From Andrena cerasifolii (lineage: Eukaryota; Arthropoda; Insecta; Hymenoptera; Andrenidae): DNA of 64,000 bases. This document shows positions 49,305 through 60,786 of this stretch, in pieces. A program made the position numbers and the translations under genes. Under the pieces are notes generated by a model, which had not been told where the DNA came from, did not search any database, and saw nothing but the letters and a program-made list of their open reading frames with translations. The number at the start of each line of letters is the position of its first letter. The stretch's first letter is position 1. The DNA lies in the NCBI RefSeq assembly GCF_050908995.1, contig NC_135121.1:12338001-12402000 (forward strand), read 5' to 3'.

Positions 49305-49457
49305 TTAAAGGCGGATTTACACATGTCAGATCGGCGACGGTTCGGTGGCGCCGGTTGTAAATGGTAAAAGAATGTCCCTTCTCTATTTTGCAGTGAAGTA
49401 GACAAACAGGCCACCGGCACCGACGTCACGGAACTGATATGTGCAAATGCGCCTTAA
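49305..49457. mobile_element. TTAA-flanked MITE (153 bp)
   Basis: TTAA at 49305-49308 and 49454-49457. The left terminus AGGCGGATTTACACATGTCAG pairs with the right, GGCGCATTTGCACATATCAG (reversed). CGGTGnCGCCGGT / CCACCGGCACCG extends the stem. Size and TTAA target suggest a piggyBac-mobilised MITE. It has no coding capacity. Confidence 0.75.
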
Positions 49458-52400
49458 ACGTGCACGTCTCCTTTAATTCCTGTCTTTCTGGTGAAAGCAC
49501 CATTCGCGTATCTCTTCGGGAACCGCGCGATCTCTAAGATCCATTCCACGTGACTCTCCACCGTAGATGACAAACCGGAGGGCCTTTATGGGTCGTCGAA
49601 CCAGCCGGTCGCTGCTAATTGCGAATTAATTATCGATGTCACCTCGATGGATTTCCATTAGGGCGCCAGGATAATTAATATTTCCGAGGGGATCGATCGA
49701 CGGTCGCCCTGATGGAAATCAGAAGTTGTCAGCGGCGAGGGGAGCAGCTGAGTGCAGCCGCGGGCTTTTCTTTGCAAGTTCCTGCTGGGGAGCCGATGAT
49801 CGAGCTCTCCGTCACGATCTCGATCGGTTGCTGACCCCTTCTGAGGCTGAAAACGGGGGCGAAACTTGGGGCGCTTTATGCCTTCCACCCGTATACTGCC
49901 GCAGGAGATGATTTCAATATCTCAATGGGGTGCATTTTGAGTTGACACGGTTTCAGTTACATATATACCTTGCATCGCGAAGGTGTAAGATGAAACTTAG
50001 ATTATCGTCAAGTTGGTAGAGAAGCTTCATGCTCTGTGGAGCTTGAAAAAGCAGTTGAGGAGCAACATCCGCCTAGGAGGCGAAAAATTATGATGAATTT
50101 GAAGAATATTTTTTGTTGGAGAAATATTTTTATCAGAGAAACAGTATACACATAGGAAGGTAATACTTTTGCCTGTAAAATGTGAAATTGAGCACAATGA
50201 AATTGTGAAATTATTGCGAATCGTTGTATATAAGGAAATAGCTACCACGAAGCTTCTTTTCCGAACTTTTTAATGAAAATTTCACAATTTGCTCATTCAG
50301 CAGAAATTCGGACACGACGGTGATTCACTTGACCCTAAACCTGTTTTCTACTTAAAATAATAAAAAATAGTAAAAAATCTGCATCCAGAGCACAATACGG
50401 TATCTGTTTTTGTTAATAAATAAGAACTTTTACTGCAAAAAATATTTTCTGCCCAATTATCGAATACCAATAGTAACCCTGTTCCATACCACAACCAGCT
50501 AAAATACGGTCGAAAAATCATGAGTCTCTCATTTTAAAAGTTTTTCGTTGCCTACGCTGCACTTTGATTAGCCCCAAGCTCGTGCAACAGTCGCGTAAAT
50601 GTTCAAATAATTTAGAATTATTTTGTTGTAACTACAGTACAAACGTGACGCTTATAATAATAAGAGAAATACGAAATGAGCAGAAATGGGGACATGAGCA
50701 GAAATTGGGACATTCACCTTGAGTAAATTTTATACACGCAGAAAATTTCATCAAAATCGGTTAACGTTGCTAATCTCGAAAAATAAAAAAGAATTTATTT
50801 CAGAGGTTAGACTCATGATTCAAGCAACGCCTTGGTCACAAAATATTGGTAAAGAAATGTTTGATTTCAGCTTAAAAAAAAAGCAATTGTATCATTAATT
50901 CACCAGTCATTACATGCAATTGAAAATGGACAAAATATTACTTGAAACATGATGAAAACAATAACTTGTGTTTAACTTGAATAGCACGAGCGTTCTGTAT
51001 TTATTACTTTCTGCTCGGCGTTGGATACGACCTAAACGATTAGCTAGTGGAGAGGGAACATCGTTTTTATTTATTAAAACGCCGTAACCATCGCATTCGC
51101 GATTACCCCGCGTTCCTGTTCACCCCGCTCTCCCTTATATATAATGTTTCTTTGATTAAGAACATTTCTCTACCAAAAATAATTTCTTCAAACGCATCCT
51201 ACTTGTTCGCCTCCTAAGTGTACGTTGCCCCTTAACACAAATAAAACTGTACTCATAGCTCAATCCAATTCACGCCAACTCGATAACACTACATAATTCC
51301 CCATAAATGGCGAGCCAGTGTCGTTCCGTTATTTTTTCAACGGAAGTGTAACTCCGTAGGCGAGGCAAGACAAGAGAACAAGCTTCGGTGCAACAGGTGA
51401 CTTCGATACGCACAACTCCCCTTCCGGGAGGATCCATTCAAGTATCTGCGTGTTAATAGAATCTCTCCTTCGTTAGCGACTCAGAATGCGCTCGCACAGA
51501 GTACCTACAGCAGGAGAGAAAAATCCTTGGAGCACTCCGCCGTCGCTTATTTTTCTTTCGAGTTTAATTGCACCACGGCAGCCGCGGCTCCGATGGAAGC
51601 TTTAACGAGGCTGGACGACCGGGATCCACCAGTCTTGGTCCAATCACCGGCAACTAATTGCCATCGATGCAGGTCCTCCCAGCTCTTCCTCCGCTCTGCA
51701 CTCAAATCACATTTCGAAATTACGTCAAGCGTGTAACTTCCAAGCCAAAGACGAGGCAGCGATAAACGGATCGGAGGCTGTTATCGGTGACTCGTAGAGC
51801 TAATCGATTTCGCTCGCGGCGCGAAACTTGTTTGCGGCTTTTCCCGTCGCCCAGCAGCCCACCCCACGATCGATCTCGACGTCCCTCGACGCTCCATTCG
51901 GTGGCTAGTGTCTCGCCGGGGCCAAGTTTTAAGAGTAAGTCTACTCAGGTGTCTATTCGTATAAGTAGCCTTGTGTCTCTTGCGGTTGTTTAATTGTATC
52001 GCCGTTTCGAGCAGTTACCAAGTCCTGTTCAGGGTTCCGGGGACTGGAATCTACTTCTGGGCATGCGAATTGGTGGACCATCAGTGAGTATATCCGCAGT
52101 CTTCTGGGTCACACTGTGGCGGGGGTTGTGGAATTGTAGTAAGGTAGGTTTTTGCTCGACACAAAGCAACGCACCGGTACTCACGTCTGCCTCCGAGAAA
52201 TAATTAACAGAACCGCGGCGCAAAACAGCGGGCGCCCCATCCGTGAAAATAACGACCGTCGATTGAAGATACCAGCGTCCAGACGGGGATGAAAGGGTCG
52301 GGCGAAAGAAATTCGTTGGTTCTCCATATTCATGAGCCGCGAGTCGCGAAAGCTCACGCCCTCGTTAAACATAACGACCGGATATTAGAAGGAGAAGTAA

Positions 52401-52685
52401 CGGCGCCGATAGGAAGAAACGGAATATCGCCCGGTGGTCGTGATTAAGGGTGGTTCCTTCTCGAGGTGGCAGGAGAAACGAGGAGGAATATGGCGCGGTG
52501 GCTGTGGTCCGCAAGAACTCGTCAGTCTGACACGCAGGAATTTATTCACCGTCGAAGGTATCGAATTCGAGGAGAGAAGGGGAGCACGCCGATGGTGCTT
52601 CCTTTCAACCTCACTGCTGAGTACCTACTTCTTTCTTCCCCGTGGAGAATTATTCGGCGCGAAGCTGAAAACTGGAGGCCGCAGA
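49458..52685. other. non-coding block with traces of the 21.9-kb TA family
   Basis: CAGAAATTCGGACACGACGG near 50299 and GAGCAGAAATTGGGACATTC ACCTT near 50696-50720 resemble the terminus of the TA element at 21952-22324, but both lie in the same orientation, so no intact element is delimited. The terminal word is duplicated locally (GAGCAGAAATGGGGACAT then GAGCAGAAATTGGGACAT). The rest is AT-rich (50,250-51,250), then GC-rich, with no supportable gene. Confidence 0.45.
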
Positions 52686-52986
52686 CCAGAGATGGACAAC
52701 ATTTTTTATTTAAATAAAAATGTCGATTAACGAAAAAAAGTTAAAAAAAAATTATTCGTCGTGTTGTTGAATACAGCGAATTTTTTTGTTCCACGGATAA
52801 AGTTTTCAACTTCAACTTCAACTTTATGCGACGACGAATAAAGTTAGAAAAATTTATTCGACGGTAAAGTTGAAACACTCGGCAAATAAAGAAATTAACT
52901 TTATTCGTCGAGTAATCTAAAGTTAAAGTAACTTTTACTCGAACCGTTATTTGAATAATTTTTTATTTAGTTAATGCCCAACTCTG
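52686..52986. mobile_element. hAT-like MITE with perfect 8-bp target duplication (301 bp)
   Basis: GCCGCAGA at 52678-52685 is exactly repeated at 52987-52994. Ends CAGAGATGGACAAC and, reversed, CAGAGTTGGGCATT resemble the CAGRGNTGGGCAA termini common in hAT elements. The left end carries TTTATTTAAATAAA. The interior is rich in AAAGTTGAA and TTTATTCGTCG repeats. No transposase. Solo ends of the same family occur at 13532-13582 and 38150-38202 (minus). Confidence 0.85.
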
Positions 52987-52994
52987 GCCGCAGA

Positions 52995-53393
52995 TCCACT
53001 GATAGAAGGATAGGCTGCGCAGGGTGGTTGCTACTGGATACACGCCAAAGACTTCGGTTAGCTCGACTACTTACGAGGCGAATGGCCAATAAGGATTTTC
53101 CCTGTTCGCCGTTATCGCCCGTAAAAATTTTTATCATCGTAAAATTTAAATACAGATCGCGACCCACCCCCTTCCGATGCAACCTGACGTACCCATTTAT
53201 CGTCGATAATACTATCTGGATCCAGGACTCCATTCGATTCTAACGAAACGGCTGAAAGCTCGATGCGAAATCGAGGACATTGTCGTGGGAAGAATTGCAT
53301 CGATCCTAATCGTTTGAACTATGATAATTGACATGTTGATCAGGGTGCGGATGATAAGATAAATAGGATTTTTCATTTTTCCTCCTCCTACGA
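52995..53393. other. non-coding spacer
   Basis: About 400 bp of mixed composition between the hAT element and the SINE. No gene or repeat recognised. Confidence 0.4.
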
Positions 53394-53600
53394 GATCAAG
53401 AACACCATAAAAGGGAGCCCGGGATCAGAGACCTCGCAGGTTCGACTTTGGCGGAGTTGGTTAGGCGACTGCCCAGTAAGCAGAGGACCCGAAGATCGCG
53501 GGTTCGAGTCCCATCTCCCGAGACCCGTTTTTTCTATATTTAATACATAGGACACTTCGCAGAGAAGAGAAATTAGACACCGAAAGGGTTACAGAGAAAA
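53394..53600 (+). mobile_element. tRNA-derived SINE, most complete copy
   Basis: Three parts. A 5' extension (GATCAAGAACACCATAAAAG GGAGC) is shared with the copy at 60651. A tRNA-like region (about 53448-53525) has an A-box-like GAGTTGGTTAGGCG and a perfect B-box GGTTCGAGTCC at 53501-53511, ending in CCCGAG and a run of six T. A body (ATTTAATACATAG, CGCAGAGAAGAGAAATTAGA, CGAAAGGGTTACAGAGAA) is shared with the minus-strand copy at 36762. It is not a functional tRNA: the acceptor stem does not pair and the anticodon arm is not cloverleaf-like. Internal Pol III promoter boxes imply transcription from within. Confidence 0.75.
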
Positions 53601-55308
53601 TAGTATACACTTCTAGAGTATATCCTACCCTACACTTCTTTCTTGTTGTTCCAACTTCAGTCTGTCTTATCATCCCCATTCCAAAGCTGAGCAGTAGTGC
53701 ACTGATACCTGTTCCAATCGGCGAGTTTCCCTCGGCTTGATCGCGCACAGACACTGCCTACCATCGATAACCTCGAGCAGGCAATAACAAAGTTCCGTGG
53801 CTCGTGAAAAGCTGGCTTCAGGTTATTGCAGGGCTAAATACCCGCCATAAAGAGCAATCTTTACTGCACGCTTACCGATATAATATCGCGGTTACGATAC
53901 TACAGGGCTAACTTGGTTGTTCCGCCACCCGTATACAACCCGCTATATTAACTTTCTGTCGCGGAAATATCGTGCTTACCGATATTAGTTCTCTTCCGCG
54001 GCCCACGCAACGAATAAATTGCGGCTGGGTGCGCGCGAACGACGGGGCGCCATGGAAGCAACACAGGAGCTAGTGGAACTTGCGTTCCTTCGGTCTTTGG
54101 AGCTGGATCCAAATTACGCACGCCTGCAAAGTTTCAAGACAATTGGATAGTTGGAAGTGGGTTAAATTTGAGTTGCTAGATTTGAACCATACGTACAAAC
54201 AGAGGATCGAAGCTGAATAAAATCTTTTTAAAAAGACAGCGTTCCTCGACTCCCAACGATGGGATCAAGGTGCACCCACCTTCAAACGATACTTTCCAGG
54301 CTCGAAAAGCATATAGCGACGTACCAGCCCACTTAACGAGTAGGTACTGAATGCAATTTAACGAAACAATGATCAACTCCGTCGCGCTGTATTGGTCCCG
54401 AAGACAAGCAAGCTCGCAGTTTGACTTCCATTAGCGAGCAAGTCGCGCCACGTGCACCTCGTGGATTCAAGCGTGCCAGGATTCGTAACCGAAGCGTGAA
54501 AGGTAGTTGGCGCAAACTCCCGTTCAAGTTCATTTGTCGAGCATTGAGTAACCCTTGGAGCGTGATTATCCCGTGGCCCCAGATACGGGGCGACCACTAT
54601 TATGGCCCATTCTTTGCTCGACAAGGCCAACATTGTCCTCAGTTAACCGTCTACCCCATTCCGATACTTCATTCTCTCAAATATTTGAAATAACCGCGAC
54701 GTCCCCATTGAGAACCGTTTGATCAGCTTCTGCCTCATCTTCACCCTCCACGATTGCAGCTGCTGGAGCGAGAGATTCAGAGGGGCCGTTAATTCCACGA
54801 CAGAAATGAGGTACAACAGGCGAGGCAGCTTCGATTTATCGACGCCCGCGTGGCTCCATTTCCCTCGCTTCCTGTTACCGCGACACCCTCGTGGCCACGC
54901 GACTTTTTCAGAGAGGAGATCGCGCGCGGATCGAATCGCTCCGCGTCCTGGTGGACGATGGGGGAAGGTAGCAAGAGGGAACGTTGGCGAAACGGAGAGA
55001 AAGAGATCGGATGGAGGGGTAGGTAACGTCATTGAGTGGCGGTGCAGCGTTTCAATCTGGCCGCCATTTGCACGAAAATTGCTGCGGGGTGAAAGGGGAT
55101 GAAAGGGGGCGCGCGTAATCCACTTTCAAGCATCGCGGCCGCGACTGCTTAATGACGGGATTCCCGTGCAAAGCAGAAATCAATTTTTGCGCCGTTAGTT
55201 ATCAGCGTTCCACTGTGCTCGCCCGAAAAAGAGGGAGGCGCGAGGGGGGAGGAGAGTTCGAAGGGTGGGCTGTGATTTTAGCGGAGGAATCGAAACGCTA
55301 CTGGCGGA
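53601..55308. other. non-coding block
   Basis: ATATCGCGGTTACGATA-type words occur near 53880-53990. From 54,700 it is GC-rich, with opposing frames (129 codons minus, 127 plus) that show no coding signature. Confidence 0.4.
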
Positions 55309-55832
55309 TAGTGATATGCGATACTGGTCGAAACTATCGATAATGATTATTCGATATAATATTGTATCAATTTACCAATTTAAAAATAAGTTACATATAT
55401 TCAAGAGAATGTCATTCTGGATTAAATAGAATTTTCTGAGATAAAAATTTATATATAGTATTAAGAAATTATTTTATTTAAATTAAGATTCACAGTGTTA
55501 AGTTAAAACGAAAGCAAGAAATTTACTTTTCAAATCATATTTCGAAAGGAAACTAGAATATATATTTTAATAAGAAATAAGAATGTATATTTTAATAAGA
55601 ATATGAAAAAGAATAACTAAATTTTACTTACACATAGAAATTAAAAAATTATTAGCTTGAAATGGCTTGAACCACAGAAGGTGCAGAAAATATTACCGAT
55701 ATTTTCACCAAAATTATCGATACCTGCATTGCTTGTAATTATTAGTGTTTGAAATATCGATGAAAGAAATATTGGTATACCGATAGGCAAATATCGATAT
55801 ATGCAGTTATCGATAAATATCGCGTATCGCTG
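55309..55832. mobile_element. hAT-type element with perfect 8-bp target duplication (524 bp)
   Basis: CTGGCGGA at 55301-55308 is repeated exactly at 55833-55840. Ends TAGTGATATGCGATA and, reversed, CAGCGATACGCGATA pair, followed by ATCGATAA on both sides. The interior is AT-rich with repeated ATCGATA words and no transposase. TATCGATA-rich subterminal motifs may serve as binding sites (inference). Confidence 0.85.
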
Positions 55833-55840
55833 CTGGCGGA

Positions 55841-56888
55841 ATGCTAAGGGAAAGCAGACAATGGGGAAGGCAGAGAAGATGAAAGGATGAATGGAAGTGG
55901 AGTACACAAGGAGAACGGGGTGAGGAGAGACGGCGCAGTTCCGAGGAAAAAGCAGGCAGGAGGTCGTCGCGGAGATAATGGAGCGGGGTATTAGGGATAC
56001 AAAGGTGGGTTTAATAAACAGACTGATTGCGCAAGTAGCCCACTGGAGGAACGGGGAGGTTTACAGAGTGTATAGAGTTATAAAAATAGACAGGCGAAGG
56101 GAAATCAAAGAAGCCATGGAAGCAAAGCGACGCGGACTGGTGAAATAAGAGGAAACAATGGCGCTATTGAAACGGGGGATAGAAAAAACGAGCACGACGC
56201 TGTGGAGAACAGGAAAGAAAACAGAAATGCAAAGGGGTGGCGTGGAATGGAAGCGCGGCAGGTTGGGAAGGAGGGAGGGGTTCGAAGGACTCGTTCCAAC
56301 GATGGAATAAGGTCCCGATTCACGCGATCGACTGTTAGCTGAAAAGCCACGGGAAAGCGAGGGCCAGGCTCGAAACTCGTTACACGCTACCGACTTATCG
56401 AAAGCGCTTCGATCGCGCGGCCAGCTGGGAGCTGATCGCGATAAGCCGCCTAACGTCGAGCCAGACGTTTCTCTAAGGAGATTTAAACCCTTTTGTGACT
56501 CGGATCTGCCTCTGGTCGATCCTCGAAATTTGAATAAAACGCCTCAGCTTTCCTTCTCACCCTTGCTCCGCGCGAAACGCACCCCTCGCTGTTAACTCTG
56601 TCTTGGGGGACTCTGGGCCTTGTCTCATCAAAGCATTGACAATTATCCCTTTGGATGATGGCAATTTAAACGCTCCGCATACGTCGCGTGCGGAACTCCA
56701 TCAGTCGTATCTCTTGCACATAGTCACCGAACGCCTATGGGCGTTCTTCGTATACACTGCGTACACTGATCAAACGCATATATGCTTCCATAGCACCCAA
56801 AGGGTTATATGTACAGGTGAATTCGGCGTTTAGGAACAGCCTATGGTGCGATTGACACATAGGTGGCGCCTCTTAAGTAGATTCCGAA
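55841..56888. other. purine-rich then mixed non-coding block
   Basis: 55,850-56,300 is strongly G/A-rich on the plus strand. The 15-mer CACATAGGTGGCGCC at 56856-56870 is the reverse complement of 37396-37410. No gene seen. Confidence 0.4.
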
Positions 56889-57692
56889 ACATAGAGATCC
56901 CGGGGAGTCGGCTTGGGGGAATTGGTTAAAGGAGGACCCCACCCAGAAGCCACTAAAGAGTTTGGGATTTTTTTGTTCGTATAAATAAATATATTAGGCT
57001 TGGATTTTTTACATAGTGTTAAAGCAGTCTTTATTTTGATAGAAAACAATTTTTTTTATGGAAAATTGTACAGAATAGCGACGAACAAAATGACTTCCTA
57101 GAGCACTGCAAAAAAAAATGGCCCACACTCCCGAGAATGACTGGATCATCTGAGGAGGAAATACAACAAAGATATATAAACAGGAATATATTCTCTACAA
57201 CCTAGCGTAGGATTCTATTAATATTTCAATTATTCGATTTTTTACAAGCATTTCAGTACAATTTTTTATGTAAAAAATTAAAGTCAATTCTTCAAACTGC
57301 CACAATTTACAAAATAATTCGAATTTTCAGAAAATCCTACGCTAGGTTGTAGATAATATATTCCTGTTTATATATCTTTGTTGCATTTCCTTCTCAGATG
57401 ATCCAGTCATTCCCGGGAGTGTGGGCCAGTTTTTTATGCAGTGCTCCGGGAAGCCATTTTGTTCTCCGCCATTTTGTACAATTTTCCATAACAAAAATTT
57501 TTTTCAATCAAAACAAAGATTGCTTTAACACTGTGTAAAAAATCCAAGTCCAATATTTTTATTTATACGAACAAAAAAATCTCAAACTTTTTAGTGGCTT
57601 CTGGGTGGAGTCCCCCCTTAAGGCGCTGGTCAGCACACAGTGGATCCGACGATCGTGGGTTCAAGGCCCATCGCCCGAGGTTCCATTTTTTC
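56889..57692 (+). mobile_element. tRNA-derived SINE split by a TTAA element
   Basis: The left part (56889-56929) reads GAGATCCCGGGGAGTCGGCT ... GAATTGGTTAA. The right part (57618-57692) reads TTAAGGCGCTGG ... GGGTTCAAGGCCC ... CCCGAGG ... TTTTTTC. Joined over the single TTAA they restore an A-box (TTGGTTAAGGCGCTGG) and the same tRNA-like order as the copies at 53.4 and 60.7 kb. The B-box has one change (TTCAAG for TTCGAG). Confidence 0.75.
56926..57621. mobile_element. 696-bp palindromic TTAA element inside the SINE
   Basis: TTAA at 56926-56929 and 57618-57621. The termini AGGAGGACCCCACCCAGAAG and, reversed, GGGGGGACTCCACCCAGAAG continue into CCACTAAA. The ~290-bp arms pair through TATAAATAAATATATT, AAAATTGTACA, GATCATCTGAG and AACCTAGCGTAGGAT, around a central ~100-bp AT-rich loop. 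No coding frame. It begins TTAAGG(G/A)GG like the other TTAA elements in the window. Confidence 0.85.
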
Positions 57693-59211
57693 TCCTACAA
57701 TTTGTAATTGCAGTGTGTTTCTTGACAATTCGATGCGCAATTTGGGAAGGAGGAGGATGATTCTAAGAAGCTCGTGTTTAACTTGAAACCGCTCCAAGTA
57801 GACCGCGCCAGTTTCTACTTGAACGCCTTGGCGCTTCGTCTAATACCGTTCCTCGCTGCAACTTTTCGAGAAATTCGAAGTGGGTGCTGAAAGTCGACCG
57901 CGCGGGACTTGTACAGATAGAATCGTAGAACAGCGAGAAGCTCGATTAAAGTAAACGAAAGGAATTCCGCCTCGCCGCGGCGGGGAACGTCCAGTCTCGT
58001 AATCCAGCAAAGCGTTTGCGTTTGGAGGACGCAGCAAAGGAGGGGAAAGGTACCGTTCTTCGAGGTAGGAAATAAAAAGATAGTCGCGCGGAAGAGGAAA
58101 GCAATCCCTTTCCCAGAGCGGCCATCTTTCTCTACGGAATTGATATCGACCCGGTCGAACACGTAATTGCAGCGAAAAACGCTCGTTGAATCACATTTAT
58201 CCAATTTAACGAATCTCTGCTCGCCGATCGGTAAATAATTATTAATAATTAAATCCGGCCATTTCAGCGTGAACCATTAATTAATTCCCGAGCTTAATTA
58301 ATTAATGAAGAGCGTGCGATTTTAATCAACCTTGATGTACCATCGAATAATTGAACGTCGAGGTTTCAAGTATCGCGAGAACCACGTTCCGGAATCAGCG
58401 GTCCGCAAACTTTCACGAACCTATAAATTCCTCGAAAATCGCGCACGGACGCGAGGTTGCATAAAGCTTGGGGCTCCAAAAATTTCTCCGCCTTCGGCTG
58501 CGATTCTTTCTTGGCAAAGGGATCGTTAAGGGAAGAAGAGCATTCATGCATTATTTATCCGCAAAGCAGAGCGCGCAGCTCCGTAAACGCGGGGACAACA
58601 AACGGAGCGGAGGATCACGTGAAATCTTTCCCTTTGTCGCTCCCTCCCCGAAATACTCGCAACACCCACCCTCCGTCATCGCGCGAGAAGAGTTTTCGCC
58701 GAATCCTTACACGGCTTTTTAATTTGCATACTTCCGACTCGTTGGACATCGCGAGAAAGAAACTCGAGGGAGACTCGCTCCGCTCCAGACGCTTCCCTTT
58801 GTCTCCTCCCCCCCTCCCCCACCCGGGGAAAATTCTGAGACGCTCCGCGACGAAGCGACAGCTCGACGCTTTCAGGTACCTGAGAAGCCTCTCGCAACAT
58901 CGACGTTAAAAAGGGGGAAACGAAAAATTCCCCACAAACATTGAAGCCCGATGGAATTTCTTGCCCCCCTTTAATACCGAAACTGCCGTTATACTGTACC
59001 CTTGGTTTAATTAAATTTCTCCTATCGATGCCCTCGCGTCGGGGCTCGTATTAAAAATACGCTCTAATGAAATCTCGCTCCTCCCAGCCTCGGAAAACGT
59101 AACCTAACTCCTCCACCCCCGTGTCGACGCGGTAAAATCCCCTAGCGGGTATCGCGAGCTGACACCCCCGCGTTAAGGCGGGTTATCCTATAAGCGACTG
59201 GACGCAACGTG
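57693..59211. other. non-coding block
   Basis: 58,220-58,310 contains clustered ATTAATTAATT/AATTATTAAT words that homeodomain proteins could bind (speculative). A C-tract (CCTCCCCCCCTCCCCCACCC) lies near 58804-58823. Frames up to 150 codons in GC-rich DNA are not called. TTAAGGCGGGTTATCC at 59173 looks like a TTAA-element end but has no partner. Confidence 0.4.
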
Positions 59212-59356
59212 AAAATCTTCGATTTTCTCGTAAACGAAGCGCGATATCGAAAAAAGCCACTCTTTCTTTCTGACTTGTAACAAGTAACTGAGTCGAGAAA
59301 AAGTAATAAAATTTTTCGATATCGCGCTTCATTTTCGAGAAAATCGACTTTGAAAA
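59212..59356. repeat. foldback with ~43-bp arms
   Basis: Left 59212-59254 (CGATTTTCTCGTAAACGAAG CGCGATATCGAAAAA) is mirrored at 59312-59356. The shared stem includes GAAGCGCGATATCGAAAAA exactly. The loop of 57 bp is mixed. It may be the core of an element beginning at the TTAA at 59173, but this is unproven. Confidence 0.65.
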
Positions 59357-60650
59357 CCTACCTTTGCGCGCGTTATCGAGGAAAGCGAGTCGGGCCAATA
59401 AACCACCGGCTCCAGAAGCGACGCTGCGGTCGAGGCAGGAGCAAAGGGAGCTCTATAAAGTCCGTTAAAGATCCTATCGGTCGTGACCGGAACGACGGGG
59501 CGGTCCGAATTATCCGATAATTTGGCAGCCGATGGCTCATTGCCAGATTGCGTCCACGCTACGGGCCAGAGGCCACCCTTGGCCAGACGTGTTCCTCCAG
59601 CCCCGTAGCGCCGATCGCGACGATCCCGTGAAAATTCATCTTCGACACCCTGCACCACCTTCCACCGCCTCCTCCACCCTCGTTTAAATTGCGAGGGGCC
59701 GAGCTAGATTCAACTAGGACGCATTCGATTGGGATTTCACCGAGGAGAACGAAATAAGGAGGGGAAAAAAAATACGGTGCCCTATTTATTTCGCTTGGAA
59801 CGGAGCAGCACCGACGGGAGACCACGCGAGGAGAAGAAATATTGTTTCGCGTAATATTTCTATACCGTGCGCGGTCGTATTATTGCGGAGCTGGAGGGGA
59901 AAAACCGCTGCTGATCGATGGTGGACGTGACCAACGGAGCGACCCAGCTACCACCGTCAAGCTTTATCTTCTTTTCCGGCTGCAACCGACTGCCTTTGAT
60001 CGATTTCCCCGTTTTCTTTCCGCTCTACTGCAATTAGCTTTCGACGTTGTTTACTGGCAAACAGATTCGTAGATTATGAAACTTTTAATGATATTCGTGC
60101 AATTAAGAGGGAACGGATACTCTCGGCCAATTGTGTTCCTCTTCGGCTTCGGGCGAATTAGAGGAAGAGGGTTTCTGTGTATCGAGGAAGAAAATGGCGT
60201 ATCAGTTGCCTGTGCAGTCATAACAAATCGTCGATCTTCGATCTGACAGGCTCCGTTGTAGGGCAGCTTAAATCAATCCGGGCGGCTTCGAAACTTTTAA
60301 AACTCTGTCGTGATCGATCATCCAGAGCTCCTCGAGGGACGAGGCAGGAAGTCTGAATCAAGGTCGGATGGCAGATTCGTTTCTACGTACTTCTCTCATT
60401 CCGCGATGCCTCGCGTGTCAAGGTGATCGCATAGCTCAGCGAAATTTCTATTGCAGAAAGAAAGAACCGCAACTGTATACATCTCTATGCAACTTTGCCA
60501 ATGTCTGTGATGGTACACTCAACTTTTTTGGAGCTCCACTAATTTCTTTCAGAGTGCAATCTCGAAGAGTCATAACCACCAACACAGCATCTGAATAATT
60601 TCTTACTTATTCCTCGACAATAATTTGTAAACTTTATTAAAACAGTTTGG
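59357..60650. other. GC-rich non-coding block
   Basis: Frames at 59329-59658 and 59559-59825 overlap and are not protein-like. No repeats found. Confidence 0.4.
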
Positions 60651-60786
60651 GATCACGAAGCACCATAAAAGGGAGCTTGGAATAAGAGACATCGGAGAGT
60701 CGGCTTTGGCGACGTTGGTAAGGCGGCTGGCCAGTAGTGCAGAGGACTAGTGTTCGAGTCCCATCACCCCGAGTTTCGTTTTTTCC
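60651..60786 (+). mobile_element. tRNA-derived SINE copy without body
   Basis: The 5' extension (GATCACGAAGCACCATAAAA GGGAGC) matches 53394-53418. The tRNA-like part has GACGTTGGTAAGGCGGCTGG as A-box region and TTCGAGTCCC as B-box remnant, with a deletion just before it (GACTAGTGTTCGAG). It ends CCCCGAGTTTCGTTTTTTCC. The body found at 53.5 and 36.8 kb is absent, so this copy is 3'-truncated at the T-run, or derives from a transcript terminated there. Confidence 0.7.

Noticed and set aside
53448..53525. Functional tRNA gene
   Set aside because: A and B boxes are present, but the acceptor and anticodon stems do not pair and the sequence is repeated with an extra body elsewhere, so it is a SINE.
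58220..58310. Homeodomain-bound enhancer
   Set aside because: Clustered TTAATTAAT words are common in AT-rich insect DNA; without conservation data this is not supported.
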